Shown one piece after another: positions 8,824 to 17,044 of a DNA stretch of 64,000 nt. Source of the DNA: Halomarina salina. Lineage in GTDB: Archaea; Halobacteriota; Halobacteria; Halobacteriales; Haloarculaceae. Every line of letters starts with the position of its first letter. The stretch's first letter is position 1. The notes below the pieces were generated by a model that did no database searches, was not told the DNA's origin, and saw nothing but the letters and a program-made list of their open reading frames with translations. Location: positions 372,001 through 436,000 of the forward strand of contig NZ_JALLGW010000001.1 in NCBI RefSeq assembly GCF_023074835.1. The letters run 5' to 3'. The position numbers were made by a program, and so were the translations under genes.

Positions 8824-8834
8824 GATGATGCCTC

Positions 8835-8851
8835 GCGCGCCCGCGGCGCGC
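8835..8851 (-). promoter_or_regulatory. GC hairpin in the EF-1 alpha leader
   Basis: Perfect inverted repeat GCGCGC-CGCGG-GCGCGC on the minus strand, between the TATA element and the ATG at 8823, so it would fall at or near the 5' end of the mRNA. Confidence 0.4.
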
Positions 8852-8857
8852 TGGGTT

Positions 8858-8867
8858 GGCTATAGTT
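8858..8867 (-). promoter_or_regulatory. TATA box of the EF-1 alpha gene
   Basis: Minus-strand AACTATAGCC, about 35-44 nt before the ATG at 8823, predicts a transcript with a leader of roughly 10-15 nt. Confidence 0.5.
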
Positions 8868-8880
8868 ACCGAGGAACGGC

Positions 8881-8885
8881 AAAAA
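8881..8885 (-). terminator. T5 tract, possible terminator of the che operon
   Basis: Minus-strand CGTTTTTGCC about 90 nt after the MinD-like stop codon and just upstream of the EF-1 alpha TATA element. Confidence 0.35.
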
Positions 8886-8974
8886 CGGTTGTGCAGGAGA
8901 GCGACACGTTCCCACACCCGGACCAGTTCGGTACCGAAGAACCGCCCGCAGTCTGGCGGTCGGTCGACGGTCGG

Positions 8975-9685
8975 CTACTCGCGCCCTACGTCCGGTTGTC
9001 GCCCGGCGAGGTTCCAGTACGCCTTCGCGGACGGGGCCGACGGTGCTGCGAGGACGACCGGTTTGCCGAGCGTCTGACTGCGCGGGACGGCCGAGTCGCG
9101 GGGAATCGCCGCCGCGATGGGGACGTCGAGCCCCTGTCTGACGGCCTGTAACTCGTCGCGGTCGCTGACCTTCGTGACGACACAGCCCTGGACGGAGGCG
9201 TCGACGCGGTCAGCGACCTCCGCGGTCGTGGCCGCTGCGTCGACCGACGCCTCGTCGGGCGTCGTCGCCAGCAGTACGCGGTCGGCTAGCTCCATCGGCA
9301 GGAGCGTGTCGTGGCTCAACCCCGGCCCGCCGTCGACGACGACGACGTCGTACTCCTCGCGGAGCGTCCCGACGGCCGGTCGAAGACGAGCGATGTCGAC
9401 GCCCGCGAACGCCGCTGCGCCGGGCGTTCCGGGGAGGACGTCGAAGCCAGCGTGCTCGACGACGGCGTCGAGCACGTCGGCCTCGTCGGCGAGGACGTCG
9501 TGTATCGATGGAGTAGCGGAACTGCCGAGATGTGAGGTGAGCGACGGCGTCGCGAGGTCCGCGTCGACGACGACCGCTGTGCGGTCGCTGGCGCCGAACA
9601 TGGCGGCGAGGTTGGCCGCCGTCGTCGACTTCCCGACGCCCCCCTTCGCGCTGGTGACGGTGTAGACGCGTCCGTCGCCCCCCAT
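8975..9685 (-). CDS. MinD/ParA-like P-loop ATPase at the end of the che operon
   Basis: 236 residues. It has the deviant Walker A motif AKGGVGKSTTAANL (about 13-26) with the signature lysine of MinD/ParA proteins, a switch region VVDADLATPS and Walker B-like VVVVDGGPGLS. Start ATG 9685 lies only 6 nt after the cheD stop codon (TAG 9692-9694), so it is very probably co-transcribed with the chemotaxis genes. In Haloferax a MinD homologue (MinD4) controls polar placement of motility and chemotaxis machinery, and bacterial ParA-like proteins position chemoreceptor arrays; a similar role here is inference. I see no C-terminal amphipathic membrane-targeting helix. Confidence 0.82.
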   Translation of the reverse strand: MGGDGRVYTVTSAKGGVGKSTTAANLAAMFGASDRTAVVVDADLATPSLTSHLGSSATPSIHDVLADEADVLDAVVEHAGFDVLPGTPGAAAFAGVDIARLRPAVGTLREEYDVVVVDGGPGLSHDTLLPMELADRVLLATTPDEASVDAAATTAEVADRVDASVQGCVVTKVSDRDELQAVRQGLDVPIAAAIPRDSAVPRSQTLGKPVVLAAPSAPSAKAYWNLAGRQPDVGRE

Positions 9686-9691
9686 CTCGCG

Positions 9692-10201
9692 CTACAGCTC
9701 CTCCGTCTCGCCGTCCGCGGTGGAGACGGTGACGCGGCCGGTCGTCAGGTCTAGTTCGACCGTCCGACCGACGTCACCGCCGACCGCCTCGGCGACGACC
9801 GGTACGTCGAGCGAGTCGAGCTGGTCGCGGGCCGCCTCGACGTTCCGTTCGCCCGCCCCGGTGGCGAGGTCGCGGAGTTCGAAGATGGTCGCCCCGCCGA
9901 CGACGTACGCCTCGATATCGCCGAGACCGGAGCCCGCGGCGATCATGTCGCGCAGGAGCGCCTCGACTGCCGCGTCGACGTACTTTCCGGGGTTCCCGCT
10001 GTCCGCCGGCTGGTTCGGCAGCATCGCGTGGGTCAACCCGCCGACGCCCTCCGACTCGTCGTAGAGGACGACCGAGACACACGCCCCCAGACCGTAGGCG
10101 ACGAGCGTCTGTTCGCTCTCCCCGACGACGTAGTTCGAGACGCCGACGAGGATGCGGTCGGGGCCGGGAGCCTCCTCGGCACTCGACGAGTACGTCTTCA
10201 C
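9692..10201 (-). CDS. cheD: Chemoreceptor glutamine deamidase CheD
   Basis: 169 residues. The catalytic-core pattern of CheD is visible: LVAYGLGACVSVVLYD with the nucleophilic Cys (about 41), GGLTHAMLP with the His (about 58), and GGATIF. CheD deamidates receptor glutamines and in CheC-containing systems binds CheC to raise its CheY-P phosphatase activity. It begins with GTG (10201) inside a GTGA overlap with the upstream double-CheC gene, so translation is likely coupled. Size is normal for the family. It is followed after 6 nt by the MinD-like gene. Confidence 0.92.
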   Translation of the reverse strand: MKTYSSSAEEAPGPDRILVGVSNYVVGESEQTLVAYGLGACVSVVLYDESEGVGGLTHAMLPNQPADSGNPGKYVDAAVEALLRDMIAAGSGLGDIEAYVVGGATIFELRDLATGAGERNVEAARDQLDSLDVPVVAEAVGGDVGRTVELDLTTGRVTVSTADGETEEL

Positions 10202-11469
10202 AGGTCCACCTCCTCGATCTCGCCGATCTCCTGCAGGTCGTCCGAGTTCGGGCCGCCCTGGGCGGCGGCGAACTCCGCCTGCACCTCGACCGTCTCGACG
10301 TCGGTCACGTCGAGCCGTTCGAGCGCCCGTTCGAGGTCCGTCTCGTCCGGAATCGCGTAGATGTCGAGGTCGAACTCGGTGTCGACGGCCTTCAGTCGCG
10401 TGTCGAAGACGAACGCGAACTCCTGGCCCTCGGAGAGGCCGACGATGAGGGGGTCGACGACGGCCGCGCCCATGTCGTGGGCGAACGTCGGCGTCGAGTG
10501 GTCGATAGTCGTCTCGAGCAGGTTCGCCCACCCGTCGAGCATCCCCGACGCCATGATGTTCGACAGCTCCTGGACCGCGTCCTGCCCCATCGGACTGAGT
10601 CCCGCACCGTCGGACGACTCGCCGACCGTCGCCTCGACGAGCTGATTGGCCGAGCGCTCGCTGAACAGGAACAGCAGGTAGCCCGACGGCAGGCCGTCGA
10701 AGCTGAACGCGACGCTGACCTGCGGTTCCGCCGGGATGTCCTCCGGGATGGCGTCGAGCGAGACGAAGTTGATGCGCCGGATGTCGACGTCCATGTCGAT
10801 ACCGGTCATCTTCGTCAGGTTCTCCGCGACGGTCTCCGCACCGCGGTGGGCCATCCGGTCGAAGCCGACGAGCTTCTCGTACTCCAGCGAGTAGCCGGAC
10901 TTCCGGCGCTCGAACAGCTCCTCGACGGAGTCGCGTTCGGGCATGAAGTAGTGTTTGAACGCGAACTCGGTCCCGACGGCCTCGATCTGGCTGCGGAACA
11001 CCAGCGCCAGTTCGTTCTCCGGCGCGATGTCGTCGGCGTCGAGGAACGCGTCGGGCGTCCGCCCGTCGACGTACTCGGGGGCCGAGACGTCGATCTCCGT
11101 CTGGAGGACGTCCGCCCAGCCGTCGACGAACCCGCTGTTCATGATCTGGCTCACTTCGGCGACCGCGCTCTGGGTCAGGTTCTGCTCCATCCCCTCGGTG
11201 AGCGTCGCCGCGACCTCGCGGGCGCTCTCCTCGTCGAACAGCAGGAGCGACGTCCCTTCGACGCCGCCCGACAGTTCGACGTGGATGCCGACCTTCCGCA
11301 CGCCGTCGTCCAGTTCGGCGCGGATGGCCGGACCGGTCGTGAAGTCGAGGCGCGTCACACCGACGCGGGTCTGGATCTCCGTCATCGGCGTCAGTCGGCC
11401 GGCGGCGAGCTCCGCGCCTTCACGAGCCATCTCGTAGAAGGTCCCCAGCGCCTCCACGTCCAGCATCAT
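10198..11469 (-). CDS. CheC-type protein with two fused CheC domains
   Basis: 423 residues made of two CheC domains (about 1-200 and 215-400). CheC dephosphorylates CheY-P; the family's active signature is Glu-x2-Asn on a helix. In the first domain the corresponding helix reads SAVAEVSQIMNSGF, with Gln at the Asn position. In the second it reads DAVQELSNIMASGM, with Glu and Asn both intact. By sequence only the second domain looks fully catalytic. Start ATG 11469 overlaps the upstream cheC stop codon as ATGA. Double-CheC proteins occur in haloarchaeal chemotaxis clusters, where CheC/CheD/CheF also link chemotaxis to the archaellum. Confidence 0.88.
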   Translation of the reverse strand: MMLDVEALGTFYEMAREGAELAAGRLTPMTEIQTRVGVTRLDFTTGPAIRAELDDGVRKVGIHVELSGGVEGTSLLLFDEESAREVAATLTEGMEQNLTQSAVAEVSQIMNSGFVDGWADVLQTEIDVSAPEYVDGRTPDAFLDADDIAPENELALVFRSQIEAVGTEFAFKHYFMPERDSVEELFERRKSGYSLEYEKLVGFDRMAHRGAETVAENLTKMTGIDMDVDIRRINFVSLDAIPEDIPAEPQVSVAFSFDGLPSGYLLFLFSERSANQLVEATVGESSDGAGLSPMGQDAVQELSNIMASGMLDGWANLLETTIDHSTPTFAHDMGAAVVDPLIVGLSEGQEFAFVFDTRLKAVDTEFDLDIYAIPDETDLERALERLDVTDVETVEVQAEFAAAQGGPNSDDLQEIGEIEEVDL

Positions 11470-12110
11470 GGTCGGACTCGCTGGACGTCGATGCGTTCGA
11501 GGATCTGGATCAACACCGCGTTCTTCGGGAACAGGAGGACGTCGAGGCTGATGTCGTACGCCGGGAGTCGTACCGCCGACGAGACGTACAGCCCGAGGTC
11601 GTCGCCCTCTTCGAGCACCTTGCTGACCAGCGCCTGCTCGGTCGCCTGGACCGGCGAGGGCGCGCCGAGGTCGATCTCCTGTTCGAAGGTGTCCGCCCAC
11701 GCGTCGACGAACCCGGCGGCGATCATACCGCCGAGTTCGGTGATAGCGCTCCGGGCCATCTTGTGCGAGGGCGCCTCGCCCTCCTCGATGACGTCCTCCA
11801 GCATGAGGCGAGCGGCGTTGTTCGCGCTCGTCATCGGGAACAGCACGAGGGCGTCCCCGAACGGTGCACCGGGGAGGCGCATCCGGACGCCGACGCGTTC
11901 TTTCCCCGAGAACGTCACGTCGAGCAGATCCTGGCGGGCGAACCCGTGTGCGACCTGCTCGGAGGTGACGTTCGCGTCGTTCTTCAAGCGCTGGAGGCGC
12001 TGTTCGATACCACCGATGCCGATGTCGCCGAGGCGGTTGAGGACCGCCAGCGACTCGACGTCGATCTGGTGGCCTGGTGCGCTTCGGCTGGGATTACTCG
12101 TTTTACTCAT
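11466..12110 (-). CDS. cheC: CheC-family chemotaxis protein
   Basis: 214 residues, one CheC/CheX-like domain from about residue 16. The helix equivalent to the active site reads SAITELGGMIAAGFVDAWAD: the Glu is kept but the consensus Asn is Gly, so phosphatase activity is doubtful and an adaptor role (for example CheD binding) is possible. ATG 12110 overlaps the cheA stop codon as ATGA, and the end overlaps the start of the double-CheC gene the same way, so the three genes are translationally coupled. Confidence 0.85.
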   Translation of the reverse strand: MSKTSNPSRSAPGHQIDVESLAVLNRLGDIGIGGIEQRLQRLKNDANVTSEQVAHGFARQDLLDVTFSGKERVGVRMRLPGAPFGDALVLFPMTSANNAARLMLEDVIEEGEAPSHKMARSAITELGGMIAAGFVDAWADTFEQEIDLGAPSPVQATEQALVSKVLEEGDDLGLYVSSAVRLPAYDISLDVLLFPKNAVLIQILERIDVQRVRP

Positions 12111-15100
12111 ATCGTTGCTACGTCGATGATGTTGACCAGTTCACCGTCACCCAGCAGCGTCGCGCCGCTGAGACCCGGCACCTCGCCGAGCGCGCCCTCG
12201 AACGGGCGGATGACGACCTCACGGGTCTCCACGACCCGATCACAGTACAGTGCTGCCTGCCGCGTCTCCGGACGGAGACGGACCGCCACGCCGGTCTCGT
12301 CGTGCGTGCCGGGCGTGTCGAACGCCTCCGCGAGGCGAACGAGCGGGAGTCGTGCGTCCGCGTCGGCGGACTCGCCGTCCGAATCTGCGGACGCACTGTC
12401 CGTGCCGGCAGGCACGCTATCCGTGCCAGCGGGCACGCGCTCGCCCACGGTACCGGCGACGACGTGCCGTTCGCCCTCGTCGGTGGCGACTACGGACGGG
12501 TCCTCGACTTCCGCGACTGCGGTCATCGGGATGCCGTAGCGCTCGTCGCCCGACTGGACGAACATGACCTCCGCGACCGCCACCGTGATGGGCAGCCGGA
12601 GGCGGACCGTGGTCCCCTCGCCGGGGGTGCTCTCGACGGTGACGCTGCCGCCGAGGTCGGAGGTGACGCGGTCGACCACGTCCATCCCGACCCCACGGCC
12701 GCTCACGTCGGTGACCTCCTCCGCGGTCGAGAAGCCGGGCTCGAACACGTAGGGATACAGCTCCTCCGGAGAGAGGTCGGCGGCCTCCTCGGCCGACAGC
12801 ATGTCGTTGTCGACGACGCGCTGGCGCACGGCGTTGACGTCGATGCCGCGGCCGTCGTCCTCGATCTCGATGACGACACCGTCGCGGGCGCGCTCCGCAC
12901 GCACCTCGACCGACCCCTGGGGGTCCTTGCCGACCGCTTCGCGAGCCTCCGGCGGCTCGATACCGTGGTCGACCGCGTTCCGGACGATGTGGACCAGCGG
13001 TGCGCCGATGCTGTCGATGACCGACCGGTCGAGACCGACCTCGCGACCGCTCACGTCGAGCGAGACGCGCTTGTCCTGGGCGCGGGCGGTGTCACGCACC
13101 AGGCGCTGGAGGTCTCGAGTGGCCGTCTCGAACGGCATCAGGCGCAGGTTCATCACCGTCCCGCGCAGGTTCGCGGTGACCGACTGGAGCCCCGAGAGGG
13201 CGTCGACCGTCTCCTCGGAGCGAGCGCCTTCGAGCGCCGACTCCAGGCGGAACCGCGTCGCCGTCAGTTCCTCGACCATCGACAGCAGCGCCTCGGCGTT
13301 CTCGACGTCCACGGTGATGGACTGGACGCGGTCGTCCGCCACGGACTCGCGCTCGTCGGCCGGGTCCGCGAACAGGTCCGCGCGGGAACTCTCGGCGAGC
13401 GACGTGACCATCTGGGTGACGACCGCGTCCTCCGCGCCGAACATGTCCCCGAACCGGCTCTCGAACGCCTCCGTCGCGGTGTCGCGGGCGAACTCGACGT
13501 CCGTCTCTCGCTCCTCGAAGGAGGACTCGAGCAGTGCGTCGATCTCCTCGTCGGGTTCCGGTTCGTCCTCCTCGATCTTCGCCTCGGAGAGGTCGTCGAC
13601 CTCGGTGTCGGCGAGCAGGTCCTCGACGTCCGTGTCGAGACCCGAATCGTCCGGCACCTCGACCTCGGCGAGGTCGTCCGCTGGCTCCTCGGCCACTTCG
13701 TCTACTGGCTCTTCAGCGAGGTCGCCCTCGCCGGGAACGTCGGGAACGTCGACGTCGCCGCTCGCTGCAGCCACCGCGGGCCGAAGGTCGTCCGGAACTT
13801 GCGGGGCGGCGGGGGCGTCGGTCGGAACGTCGGGGACGTCGACCGGGCCGTCGGCGGCCGTGACCGCCGACGTGAGGTCGGTCGGTACCTCCGGCACCTC
13901 GGGGGTGCTCGGAGCGTCCTCGACCGACGCCTGGTCGTCCGTGGCCCGGTCCGCGTCGTCGGTAGTCGACTCGTCTACCGGGACGGAGTTCTCGGAGTCC
14001 TCGGCGGCGTCTGCCGCCTCGGCGTCGACGTGGGCTGCCACCGAGATGGCGGCCTCCACGTCGGACCCGTCGTCGAGCGCCGCGAGCGCGGCTTCCACCG
14101 CTGCCCGAGTCATACCGGGTCTGTAGACCGACCGCTCGGCGGCGTGGCTCTGGAGTTCGCCCCAGGCCAGCGCCTCGTAGTCGACCGGTGCCGCGTCGGC
14201 GTCGACCACGTCCTCGGTCGCCGCCTGGTCGGTCGTGTCGCCGGTCGACTCGGCCGACTCGGTCGGCACGTCGGGCACCTCGACCGACTCCGTCGCCGCC
14301 GTGATGGCGGGCGTGAGGTCGTCCGGGTGCGCGGGAACGTCCGGTGCGACCGAGGGCACGGTCGGTTCCGGTCCCTCCACGGCGACGATGGCCGCGGACA
14401 GGTCGTCCGGTACGACCGGCACCGACGGTTCGGCGGCCGTCTCGGCGACGGGTTCCTCGTCGGTGACGGCCTCCTCGACGGTCGCCTCCGTGGCGACGTC
14501 TTCCGTGGCGGTATCGGGCCGAGTCGACGTCTCCGCATCGGACTCCGGTTCGGTCTCGATGAGTTCGCTGATGGAGAGGTCGTCGTCCTCGTCGAACTCG
14601 CCGAACGTCACCGCGTCGATGTCGTTCTGGAGCTCCTCGAGGTCTGCTGCCTCCTCGGTGGCCACTTCGGCCTGCACCGACGCGAACAGGTCGTCGTCCT
14701 CGTCGGTCGCAGCACCGGTGGACGCCGTCGCGGGTTCGGGTTCGTCGTCGGTCTCCGCGTCAGCGAACGGACCGGAGCCGTCGAAGCCGCTCGTCGGTTC
14801 CGGCGACGCCTCGGCGTCGTCCGACGTTCCGAACGGCGTTCCGAAGCCGTCGTCGACGTCGTCCGTCGCCGCGGACGCCTCGACCGCAGGCTCCTCGGCG
14901 TCGACGAGGTCCATCTCGTCGGTCGCCTCGCCGCGGTCCTCGCCGAACCGGAAGCCACCGTCGTCGACCTCGGGAGCCGCCGTGGCGTCCTCGGTGTCGA
15001 CGGTCGACTCCGACTCGGTGGTGTCCGTGGAGTCGGCAGTCTCGACGTCGTCTCCGTGCGTCTCGGCTCCTTCGATGAGTTCGTCGATGGAGAGGTCGTC

Positions 15101-16069
15101 GTCCTCGTCGAACTCGCCGAACGTCACCGCGTCGATGTCGTCCTGGAGCTCCTCGAGGTCGCCCGCCTCCTCGGCGGCTATCTCGGCCTGCACCGACGCG
15201 AACGGGTCGTCGTCCTCGTCGGACGCAGTACCAGCGCGCGCGGATTCGTCCTCGTCCTCCTCGTCGTCCTCCGGTTCCGCGAACGGACCGGAGCCGTCGA
15301 AGCCGCTCTCGACGGAGGAGTGAGTCTCGGCCGGGGGCGGGTCCGCGAACGGACCCGAACCGTCGAACGATTCCTCGTCAGGTGACTCCTCGTCACTCGA
15401 CGACAGGTCGCTCTCGACGGCGGAGTTCGCCTCGGGGGCGACGTCCGGCTCGTCGGCCGGTGCCGCGTCGGCTCCCTTTCCGAGCGACTTCGCCTCGGGG
15501 AGGTCGGGAATCTCGTCGAGACCCGTGTCCTCGTCCATCGCTGCGAGGAGTTCGTCGAGGTCGTCGTACTCGGCTGCGGTGTCGAGCGCGTCGAGCACGT
15601 CCGAATCCAGGTCGGCCGGCGGGTCGGCGTCGTCATCGTCGGTCGACTCCTCGACCGGTTCTCGAGCGACCGGCGCCGCGTCCGCGTCCGCCTCCTTGCG
15701 GGCCGCGAGCGTCTCGCGGACCGTCTCGACGGTCGCCTCGTAGTCGACGTCGTCCGTCTCGCCCTGCTTGGCGGCGGCGATCAGGTCGTCGATGGTGTCG
15801 GTCCCGTCCAGCGCCGCGTCGATGAGGTCCGGTTCGGGGAGCGCCTCGCCGGTTCGAACCGCACTGAGAACGTCCTCGACCGCGTGCGCGACCGCGCTCG
15901 CTTCGTCGAGGCCCGCCATCGCACAGTTACCCTTCAGGCTGTGAGCGGTACGGAACGCTTCGTCGAGCGCCGCCGCGTCCTCGGGCGCCTGTTCGATGGC
16001 GATGAGCCCGTCGCTCAGCGCCCGGAGCTGGGACGTGCTCTCACGGACGAACTCATCGCTGACCGTCAT
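12107..16069 (-). CDS. cheA: Chemotaxis histidine kinase CheA with very long repetitive acidic linker
   Basis: 1320 residues, long for a CheA. HPt/P1 domain at about 1-110 with phospho-acceptor His43 in FRTAHSLKGNCA. Then about 750 residues of Asp/Glu/Thr/Ala-rich linker (about 130-880). Next come the dimerisation domain (about 910-1000), an ATPase domain with N box HIVRNAVDHG (1027-1036), G1 box DDGRGI (1071-1076) and G2 box GRGVGMD (1124-1130), and a CheW-like P5 domain (about 1163-1318). The linker contains a duplicated 75-80 residue block (about 256-330 and 427-505), several VPDDL/VPDVPT proline-rich repeats, and at about 636-665 a short helix-extension-helix stretch resembling a SAP-like motif. 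P5 carries a VPAGTDS tandem insert near 1212-1225. No recognisable CheY-binding P2 domain. Confidence 0.93.
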   Translation of the reverse strand: MTVSDEFVRESTSQLRALSDGLIAIEQAPEDAAALDEAFRTAHSLKGNCAMAGLDEASAVAHAVEDVLSAVRTGEALPEPDLIDAALDGTDTIDDLIAAAKQGETDDVDYEATVETVRETLAARKEADADAAPVAREPVEESTDDDDADPPADLDSDVLDALDTAAEYDDLDELLAAMDEDTGLDEIPDLPEAKSLGKGADAAPADEPDVAPEANSAVESDLSSSDEESPDEESFDGSGPFADPPPAETHSSVESGFDGSGPFAEPEDDEEDEDESARAGTASDEDDDPFASVQAEIAAEEAGDLEELQDDIDAVTFGEFDEDDDLSIDELIEGAETHGDDVETADSTDTTESESTVDTEDATAAPEVDDGGFRFGEDRGEATDEMDLVDAEEPAVEASAATDDVDDGFGTPFGTSDDAEASPEPTSGFDGSGPFADAETDDEPEPATASTGAATDEDDDLFASVQAEVATEEAADLEELQNDIDAVTFGEFDEDDDLSISELIETEPESDAETSTRPDTATEDVATEATVEEAVTDEEPVAETAAEPSVPVVPDDLSAAIVAVEGPEPTVPSVAPDVPAHPDDLTPAITAATESVEVPDVPTESAESTGDTTDQAATEDVVDADAAPVDYEALAWGELQSHAAERSVYRPGMTRAAVEAALAALDDGSDVEAAISVAAHVDAEAADAAEDSENSVPVDESTTDDADRATDDQASVEDAPSTPEVPEVPTDLTSAVTAADGPVDVPDVPTDAPAAPQVPDDLRPAVAAASGDVDVPDVPGEGDLAEEPVDEVAEEPADDLAEVEVPDDSGLDTDVEDLLADTEVDDLSEAKIEEDEPEPDEEIDALLESSFEERETDVEFARDTATEAFESRFGDMFGAEDAVVTQMVTSLAESSRADLFADPADERESVADDRVQSITVDVENAEALLSMVEELTATRFRLESALEGARSEETVDALSGLQSVTANLRGTVMNLRLMPFETATRDLQRLVRDTARAQDKRVSLDVSGREVGLDRSVIDSIGAPLVHIVRNAVDHGIEPPEAREAVGKDPQGSVEVRAERARDGVVIEIEDDGRGIDVNAVRQRVVDNDMLSAEEAADLSPEELYPYVFEPGFSTAEEVTDVSGRGVGMDVVDRVTSDLGGSVTVESTPGEGTTVRLRLPITVAVAEVMFVQSGDERYGIPMTAVAEVEDPSVVATDEGERHVVAGTVGERVPAGTDSVPAGTDSASADSDGESADADARLPLVRLAEAFDTPGTHDETGVAVRLRPETRQAALYCDRVVETREVVIRPFEGALGEVPGLSGATLLGDGELVNIIDVATI
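14555..14791 (-). repeat. Internal duplication in cheA linker, copy 2
   Basis: Encodes about residues 427-505 of CheA, starting SGFDGSGPFA and containing FASVQAEV, DLEELQNDIDAVTFGEF and DEDDDLSISELIE. It is a close direct repeat of the block at 15080-15304, apparently conserved at DNA level over long stretches. Confidence 0.75.
15080..15304 (-). repeat. Internal duplication in cheA linker, copy 1
   Basis: Encodes about residues 256-330 of CheA, starting SGFDGSGPFA and containing FASVQAEI, DLEELQDDIDAVTFGEF and DEDDDLSIDELIE. The FDGSGPFA motif also occurs a third time just before it (about residues 235-242). Confidence 0.75.
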
Positions 16070-16121
16070 ACGCGGCGCTCCTCCCGTCCGCGGTGGTCGA
16101 CAGCGATGCTCGTGGTGTAAC

Positions 16122-16499
16122 TCATGCTAGGACGCCGTCGATTGCCTCGATGATGTCGTCGTCGTCGAACGGTTTCGTGACGTAGCCGTCCGCACCCGCG
16201 CGGGCCGCGAGCTTCATCTTCTTGCGCTGGCCGACCGACGTGCACATCAGGACGCGCGCGTCCGGGTCGATGTGCTTGATGGCGGCCGTCGCCTTGACGC
16301 CGTTCGCCTTCCGCATGACGATGTCCATGAGGATGACGTCGATCTCGTCGGCGTGTTCCTTGTACTTCTGAACCGCCCACGCGCCGTTGGGTGCTTCGTC
16401 GACGATGTAGTACCGCGTGTCGTCGAGGACGTTCTTCAGGCGACTCCGCATGTAGTCGGAGTCGTCGACGATGAGGATGCCGATGGTGTTGCTGCTCAT
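16122..16499 (-). CDS. cheY: Chemotaxis response regulator CheY
   Basis: 125 residues, a single receiver domain. Acidic pocket D12/D13 (LIVDDSDYMRSRL), phospho-acceptor D59 (VILMDIVMRKANG), T87 (LMCTSVGQ) and K109 (YVTKPFDDDDI) are all present. In archaea phosphorylated CheY acts on the archaellum motor through the CheF adaptor. The start ATG 16499 overlaps the stop codon of cheW. cheA begins 52 nt after its stop; the cheB gene that I recall often lying between cheY and cheA in haloarchaea is absent. Confidence 0.95.
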   Translation of the reverse strand: MSSNTIGILIVDDSDYMRSRLKNVLDDTRYYIVDEAPNGAWAVQKYKEHADEIDVILMDIVMRKANGVKATAAIKHIDPDARVLMCTSVGQRKKMKLAARAGADGYVTKPFDDDDIIEAIDGVLA

Positions 16500-17005
16500 T
16501 GTGTCGTAGTCTCTTGTTCGATGTCGATGCTCGCTGCCAATCGCTCGACGCCGAGGACTGCAACGTCATCGTCCGCAGTTGTCTCCGCACCGACCACGGC
16601 CGTGACCCACGGCCCGGCGACGGCGCTCGGTCGTTCCTCCGGTCGCTCTATCGCGTCGACCGGGAACCGTTCGATGTCGCTGATGGCGTCGATGACGACG
16701 CCGATACGCTGTGCCTCCTCGTGCTCGCGTTTGAGCACCAGGAGCTTTCCGTCCTCGTCGCTCGGCGGCAGGTCGAAGGCCGTGCGCATGTCGAGCACGC
16801 AGACCATCTCGCCGCCGACGCTGGCGAGCCCTTTCACGAGGTCGACCGTCCGCGGCAGTCGCGTGACGTTCGGGACGTCCGTCACCTGTGCGACCCGACC
16901 GACCTCGAACGCGTATCGAGACGGGCCGACGTCGACGGTGACGAGTTCGACGACCTCGCGGGTCTCCGCCGGGCTGGCCTGTTCGGCCTCGCTCACGCTG
17001 ACCAC
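16496..17005 (-). CDS. cheW: Chemotaxis coupling protein CheW
   Basis: 169 residues, a CheW domain (about 15-165) coupling the transducer to CheA: VELVTVDVGPSRYAFEVGRV strand pair, NVTRLPRTVDLVKGLASVGG and VCVLDMRTAFDLP segments are typical. Translation starts with GTG at 17005, 39 nt after the transducer stop codon; a second in-frame GTG 9 nt later is an alternative. It ends in an ATGA overlap with cheY. Confidence 0.92.
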   Translation of the reverse strand: MVSVSEAEQASPAETREVVELVTVDVGPSRYAFEVGRVAQVTDVPNVTRLPRTVDLVKGLASVGGEMVCVLDMRTAFDLPPSDEDGKLLVLKREHEEAQRIGVVIDAISDIERFPVDAIERPEERPSAVAGPWVTAVVGAETTADDDVAVLGVERLAASIDIEQETTTQ

Positions 17006-17044
17006 CCGCGGTGGACGACCGAACGACGATTCTGGACGTGCATC

